DNA from: Blepharisma japonicum
Lineage: Eukaryota; Ciliophora; Heterotrichea; Heterotrichida; Blepharismidae
Reading direction: 5' to 3'
Assembly (NCBI GenBank): GCA_949751835.1
Contig: CATKHK010000008.1
Span: 434,001-498,000, forward strand
DNA: 64,000 nucleotides
Positions 58,557-64,000 of this stretch are shown here, piece after piece. Made by a program: the position numbers and the translations under genes. Every line of letters begins with the position of its first letter. The stretch's first letter is position 1. The notes under the pieces are model-generated. The model ran no database searches. It was not told the origin of the DNA and saw only the letters and a list, made by a program, of their open reading frames with translations.

Positions 58557-59241
58557 TTAAAAATTTCTTAAGAGATTTTTATTTTTAAAAATAAAAAATA
58601 TTGTTATTCTGTCTTATAAAAATTATTTAAGATTGAATTAAGTTAGATAATAATAGAAAAAGTTTTTGAGATTACAAACTGATACATTTTAATTTCAACT
58701 TTCTATAATATTAGTTTGAAAATAAAGGATTGCAAGTAAAATATCTCATTTTTAAATTTTCATTACAAAGATTATAAATTAAATAATTTGTGTAAGAAAT
58801 TTAATTGAAATAAATCAAATACCGCCTACAGCTTCCTCCCAAGAGCTTAAGCTAAGTAATTAATTGATTTACAGACATCTAAAATTGGCTACTAAACTCC
58901 TTAAGTTTTTCGATTCGTTTTAATTCTTTCTCTCAATAGGTCAAGTTTTAATTTATTCATTGCTTAAACTAAAGAAGTGAGACATTTGTAAGAAAATTTT
59001 CAATGACTGACAGGTTTTCAAATGTCAACAGACATTATTTATTTGCTATCTAACTTAACAACTTATAGAAGGACCTTACAGAAATTATAACCAGCTCCTC
59101 ATATTACTTGGGTTATGTAATGCTTCGCTCCTTATGTTTAGCTATATGCGATAAAATCTTGAAAATGGTCAATCATTGAAATATGATTAAAGGGGCTTTC
59201 TATTATCATTTTTATTATTTTTTTCTCAAAAGCAACACAAC
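58557..59241. other. intergenic region
   Basis: 685 nt between two same-strand genes. AT-rich, no gene or RNA supported. Confidence 0.5.
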
Positions 59242-60441
59242 ATGTCTCAATCAAGCAACCCCTTTTTAAACCCACCCATTCTACACTCTCTTCCGGCATA
59301 CTTCACTTCCTTGGTTGATTCGAAAGGTAGCTCTGATAAAAAATCTGCAAGATTTGTAGAGGTTCCAAAAGCAACTCAATCATCTTCTCTGTCTTCTTCA
59401 CATTCTTTTAATCCTTTCCTTCCACTTCCAATCAACTCTTCTCACTCTGAAATTATGGATCGATCAGCAAATCCGCTATCAAAAGGGGGCCTAATATCAA
59501 AATCATCACAATTAATTATGGAAAAGGAAGCTGCTCAAGCTCAATTTCAGAAGAAAAACCCTTATGACAATCAATCCAAACACGCTATAGAGATAAACTG
59601 CCCTATTTGCCATGAAAAATATGGATCTTGGAGCAATATTCCTAAAGTGCTATATTGTGGGCATTCTGTTTGTAGTCAATGCTTAAACAAAATTCACTTG
59701 CAAGGAAATTGAATACTTTGCCCAATTTGCTCATGCAGAGAATGACGCCAGTTTGCTGCAATTCCGATTAACTATGCTATTTTTGGCCTGACTGGAGAGA
59801 ATAAGCCAGTAGATCTATGCAAAGTTCATCAAAAAGAAATTGGCTTGTTTTGTAAAGATGATAATAAGCAGCTTTGTATAAACTGCATGATAGAGCACTA
59901 TAAGCATGAGGTTACTCTTTTGGACGACCCTATTGTTTTGCAATTAGCTGAGCAGAAAAAGCAAGAAATTGAGCAGCTGAGATTTGAATTTCAAGGAAAG
60001 TTTCAGCATTGCGAAAAAGTTTTAGAAAAACTTAGAGAAGACCAAGAGAGTATTGAGATTTCAATAAGGAATAATTCAAGCCTGCTCGAGGAAAGTAGAA
60101 TTAAGCTATTTAGTCTTATTGAAAAAGCTTCAAAAAAGGCGATAGAAGAAAAAAATAAGTATGGAAATGAGGCGCTAATAAGAAATTCTAGGTTAAAAGA
60201 CACTTATATTGCTTCAAAAAATAAATATTTTAAAAGGCTTGAAGAAATTAATGAACTGGCTAAGGAATTTGATAAATCTTCAATTGCCAAGCAAATCAAT
60301 TGCGAAGTTAAAAAATATAAAGAAGAGTCCGCCATGCCTGAAATAGAAGATATTGCAGAAATTATCAGCGAATTAATAGAGCCTGTAGACTATGAAGTAG
60401 AAATTTTAAAACACTTCAATGATTTGTTAAAAATTAATTAG
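59242..60441 (+). CDS. RING / B-box / coiled-coil (TRIM-like) protein
   Basis: A 399-aa protein, TGA read as Trp twice inside the RING region (GNWILCPIC, CREWRQF). After a Ser/Pro-rich N-terminus, a RING finger spans about residues 117-175: CPICHEKY, CGHSVCSQC, CPIC. A B-box-like zinc site follows near residues 193-222 (LCKVHQKEIGLFCKDDNKQLCINCMIEHYKHEV). A long coiled coil occupies about residues 230-345. The RBCC order suggests an E3 ubiquitin ligase of the TRIM type. No C-terminal substrate domain is seen, so it may act mainly as an oligomeric scaffold. Ends in TAG. Confidence 0.85.
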
Positions 60442-60607
60442 GTTTATACAAAATTATTTTTCTATGAATTTATCAGTTTTTAAAATCAGGAATAAATAAA
60501 TCATCCAAGTTTTCAGAATAAGTAACTATATGTATGCTATAGAAATTTATAACTTTTTACAGTTTCGGTGTCTAATATTATGCACTTCCCAAAAAATCGA
60601 CTTAAAT

Positions 60608-62002
60608 ATGGACCCATTATCTGATCCCTTAGGCGATCGTTTCATGAAAGATGTGAAACCTCCAATTCACAGACCTATTTCCCATGAGTTGCTTTTCCCT
60701 TCAGATGGGGACGGAAAGCCTTCATATAAAGCCCTCAAGGCACATTTTCAAAGAGAAGGCCGCATTGCAAAACAAGATGTCCTCCAGCTTATCGATATTG
60801 CTACCAATATATTCAGATCAGAAGAAAACTTACTGTTCCTCCAAGACCCTGTCACCATTGTGGGAGACATACATGGGCAACTGTATGATATGTTTAAGAT
60901 GTTTGAAATCGGTGGAAACCCAGAGAATACAAAATACCTGTTCCTAGGAGATTACGTAGACCGTGGCGTTTTTTCAATCGAAGTTGTTTTTTTACTTTAT
61001 GCAATCAAAATAAATTTCCCTCAAACTTTTTATATGATAAGAGGAAATCATGAATGCCGCCAGATGACGACCTATTTCAACTTCAGGACTGAGTGTATTT
61101 ATAAATATGATATAGAAGTTTATGATAGGATAATGGAAAGCTTTGACTGTATTCCGATTGCTTGCTTAATGAATCGGAAATTTTTAGCTTTGCATGGAGG
61201 GATTTCACCTGAGCTCAGGACTATTGAAGACTTGACAAGACTCAATAGATTTGTAGAGCCTCCAAAACAAGGACTTTATTGTGATATTTTATGATCAGAC
61301 CCAGTAGACACTCCAGATGGAAGACTGCCTGAAGGGTGGAGGAAAAATGAAGTAAGAGGGTGCAGTTTTTATTTTGGAAACGAAGCAATGAATAATTTTT
61401 TGAAACGAAATGATTTAATTTCAGTAATCAGAGGTCATGAGGCTCAGCCTGATGGCTTTAAAATGCATAGATGAAACGGAAATAACGAGTTTCCAGCAGT
61501 GATTACCATTTTTTCTGCACCAAATTATTGTGACGCTTACAACAATAAAGGAGCAATAATTAAATTTGATAACAATACTCTGAATATTCAGCAATATAAC
61601 TATAACCAGCACCCTTATATGCTACCAAATTTTATGGATGTTTTTACATGGAGTGTTCCTTTTATCATTGCAAAAGTAGTTGATATTTTTTCAGTTGTTT
61701 TGAAAACTCAGCAAGGGGATATGGTCATAATTGATGAAAAATCAACAACGAGATTTCAGGAGCTTGAGGATTCGGTTTCCGAGCAAAAAATTGGAAATAA
61801 TAAGAATAAAAAATCAGTTGCAGAAATCATGAGACTGTTTCAAGCTTTGAGGGAAGGAATTAAGCCTGATTCGATAGAAAACTTTAGAGGATATAGAAGC
61901 CAAGCTCCGCTGAGTATTAGAGTGAGAGAGAAAACTGATTTAGAAAGCTTAATTGAACTGTTTGCTCAAGCAAGAGCATTGGAAATGAGAGAAAAAGACT
62001 AA
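60608..62002 (+). CDS. calcineurin catalytic subunit A (PP2B phosphatase)
   Basis: A 464-aa protein, TGA read as Trp at DILWSDP and MHRWNGN, ending in TAA. Metallophosphatase motifs in order: GDIHGQ, GDYVDRG, RGNHE, HGGISPE, and [11 protein letters not shown]. The calcineurin-B-binding helix follows ([21 protein letters not shown]), then an autoinhibitory-like segment ([12 protein letters not shown]). The stretch where the calmodulin-binding helix normally sits is short and acidic ([15 protein letters not shown]). Ca2+ regulation through calcineurin B is likely; regulation by calmodulin is doubtful. I start at ATG 60608 ([12 protein letters not shown]), which fits the family, rather than at the in-frame ATG 60530. 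Confidence 0.93.
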
Positions 62003-62474
62003 ATTGAGATAAATTAATTGATTACTTGAAAATTTTAAATTTTAAGCTTGACCATATCGTGGCACTGCTCTGATTTACTTTTTCTTCTGTTGCTTTTCTG
62101 GTGTTTTATAAAAGGATGCAAGCTTGGCTTTATTGATAAAACTGAATTAAAAATGCATCAGCAGAATACTTTTAGATTAATAAAAAAAATAATTGACTTG
62201 GTAAAAATTTAAGTATTCAATTCCCACATAAAGGCTATTCAATTGAAGGCCAAATGTAATAGGATTCAAGAGCAAACTTTGAAACTACATTATCATCATC
62301 ATCATCAATTCTTAAGAAGTAGCTGTAATAGCCTTTTAATCCACTAAGGAAAATTAATTTATTTATAAATTGGATTGTTCAATAATTTTTAGTAATTAAA
62401 AAGAGCAGATTAAATGCTTAAACTATGAAAATAAAAAAATTAAAAAAGGCAGATTATACTTTTCTTTATGATAA
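62003..62474. other. convergent intergenic region
   Basis: 472 nt between the 3' ends of the calcineurin A gene and the receptor-like gene. An (ATC)n run near 62290. No gene. Confidence 0.5.
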
Positions 62475-64000
62475 TTATGCATCATATATTCATTGAGATG
62501 CTGAAAAACACTTCTGATTTTTTGAATATTTATCTGGAGTTACGAAAAGCGAGGCTTCTGCATAAGAGTTGTTATGTATTGAAGAAGCATTACCCTGAAC
62601 TCTTGGTAGCATCTTCAATTCATTTATTTCAGTGGCTAAAATCTTAGTTCCTAGAATAAATTTGAATAAAACTCCCATTTCGATCCCTTTTTCTGAGATC
62701 AATAAACTTGGGAATTTAAAACTTTGCAAAAGCATTCCAACAAATCCCAAAATACTCCACCCAGTCACTAATGCAATTTCCCAGAAGAAATTATTTCCAT
62801 TATTGACAACAGAATGAACACTTGAAACCGCATTGCTCCAAATTACAGCAAAAATTGATATAATAGCCCACATATTCATTCTTGGATAGTTATAAATATT
62901 TACTTTTCAGTATAAAAAAGCAAGGGCAAGTAGCATGAAGGAATAAATCATCCCTCCAAGAGCTTTACTTATTAAAAGAAGGTTTTGATTGACTCCAATC
63001 ATTATAAAATACAGGGCTGATTTGTACACTGCCACCTTTGGATTTATAATTATATTGAAGATTGGATGAAAAAATTGCCATGAAGGCTGAAAGTAAATGA
63101 CAAGAGTCATATACACTAGTAAAATTATAAGACAAAGTAAAGAAATCGCTAAATGAAACCCTGACCAGCAATATGTATAGCAATCATGAGATACAAAGCT
63201 ATCAGTAATAGAGTCCCCAACGCTCTCTCTGCATAAAAATATAGATAAAAGTATTGATACTAATGGAATATACGCAATACTGCAAAGTAAAAGAATCCCT
63301 ATTTTTGCTATTAGCTCATTAAGTTCGAAGAAGTAATAAGCATACTTTTTGCTCAATTTTTTTCATAATACACACGCTGAATAAGCCATAAAGCTTATAA
63401 GTGATATTACTACATATACTTCAATTCAAAAATTATCACCGGTGATGTCTAATGGTCCATTCCAATCTGAAGATAAAAGCTTGATAGACTTGGAAATCAC
63501 TGCACTATAAGATCTCATATCTGGACCGATTGCTATTAATTCTAGAGTTTCTACTCAAAGAATTGCCATTATCAAGAGGTCTCCAAATTTCATCATTTTT
63601 GGTTCCTTAAGAATTTGAATTTTAGAACCTCTTCATCGTGCTTTTTGAAAAATTCCTAAAAATATTTCAACTACAATTAAGAAGCCAACAATGGCTAAAA
63701 ATATCATTTTTCCATCCAAAGAATCTTGCACTAATCTGTAATCAAATGGACAGTCGATTTGATTTGCTCTCATATCGCTTGGAATCGTATTTGTTTCACC
63801 TGGCCATGTAATTTTATTGAAATAAAATCTTTGGGTTCCGGAAATGCTATAATTTCCGACCTTTTCATCTCCTTTCTGAGATATGTTTGAAACAGGAAGT
63901 ACACTAAAAATATTTAGATAAAAATTACTTCTGCTATTGCTATCTGGCTCAATAGAAACAGTCCCAGTTACCCCTACAAATCTTTGCTTTCTGATGTTTG
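62475..64000 (-). CDS. C-terminal part of a receptor-like multi-pass membrane protein (partial)
   Basis: An open frame with many TGA-encoded Trp enters from the right edge and ends in TAA at 62475, about 508 codons. The first part (QRFVGVTGTVSIEPDSNSR...VGNYSISG...FNKITWPGETNTIPS) matches the end of an ANF-receptor/periplasmic-binding-type ectodomain, as in class C GPCRs and glutamate receptors ('F.GvTG.v.fd...vG.w...i.WpG..t.vPs'). Then come seven to eight membrane helices (MIFLAIVGFLIVVEIFLGIF, DLLIMAILWVETLELIAI, FWIEVYVVISLISFMAY, IGILLLCSIAYIPLVSILL, CLIILLVYMTLVIYF and others) and a short cytosolic tail. Likely a class C GPCR-like ligand sensor. The N-terminal domain is outside the window. 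Confidence 0.75.

Overview
The window looks like macronuclear DNA of a heterotrich ciliate, most likely Blepharisma or a close relative. Three things in the sequence support this. (1) In conserved proteins in-frame TGA falls where tryptophan is expected (kinases, importin alpha, PRMT, calcineurin A, AsnRS, VAC14), while every gene ends in TAA or TAG. (2) Nine tiny GT-AG introns, eight of 15 nt and one of 16 nt, restore reading frames, and all nine have A at position 10. (3) The DNA is AT-rich with mostly short intergenic spacers. The genus is an inference from known heterotrich code and intron biology. No telomere, tRNA or rRNA was found.

Layout. 0.3-9 kb: a same-strand tandem array of four PH-domain plus CAMK-like kinase genes, the first a pseudokinase, with a cyclin-like gene between copies 1 and 2. 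10-18 kb: a secreted collagen-like protein, importin alpha, a CHMP6/Vps20-like ESCRT-III protein, a COPI-associated membrane protein, asparaginyl-tRNA synthetase and an NT-C2 coiled-coil protein. 18-34.8 kb: a large PAS/transmembrane protein, CDC16 (APC6), a giant transmembrane coiled-coil EF-hand protein, PRMT1, a calpain-like protein whose catalytic Cys is Ser, and BUD13. 34.8-47.7 kb: a gene-sparse, very AT-rich island. It holds six same-strand small genes for MGxC proteins (probably myristoylated/palmitoylated) with a shared C-terminal motif, plus a secreted patatin and a decayed low-complexity gene. 47.7-55.2 kb: a PH plus NlpC/P60-like protein, VAC14, mitochondrial ribosomal protein mL54 and three proteins I do not recognise. 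55.2-58.2 kb: a 3 kb gap with degenerate direct repeats. 58.2-64 kb: ribosomal protein eS17, a RING/B-box protein, calcineurin A, and the C-terminal part of a receptor-like multi-pass protein running off the right edge.

Most genes are ordinary eukaryotic housekeeping genes, often in head-to-head pairs with short shared promoters or tightly packed head-to-tail pairs (gaps of 16 and 13 nt). Membrane and lipid signalling recurs: PH kinases, VAC14 (PI(3,5)P2), the PH-NlpC/P60 protein, patatin, NT-C2, calcineurin and the lipidated small-protein family. The best candidate for an undescribed system is the dispersed tandem family of MGxC small proteins at 35.0-46.7 kb.
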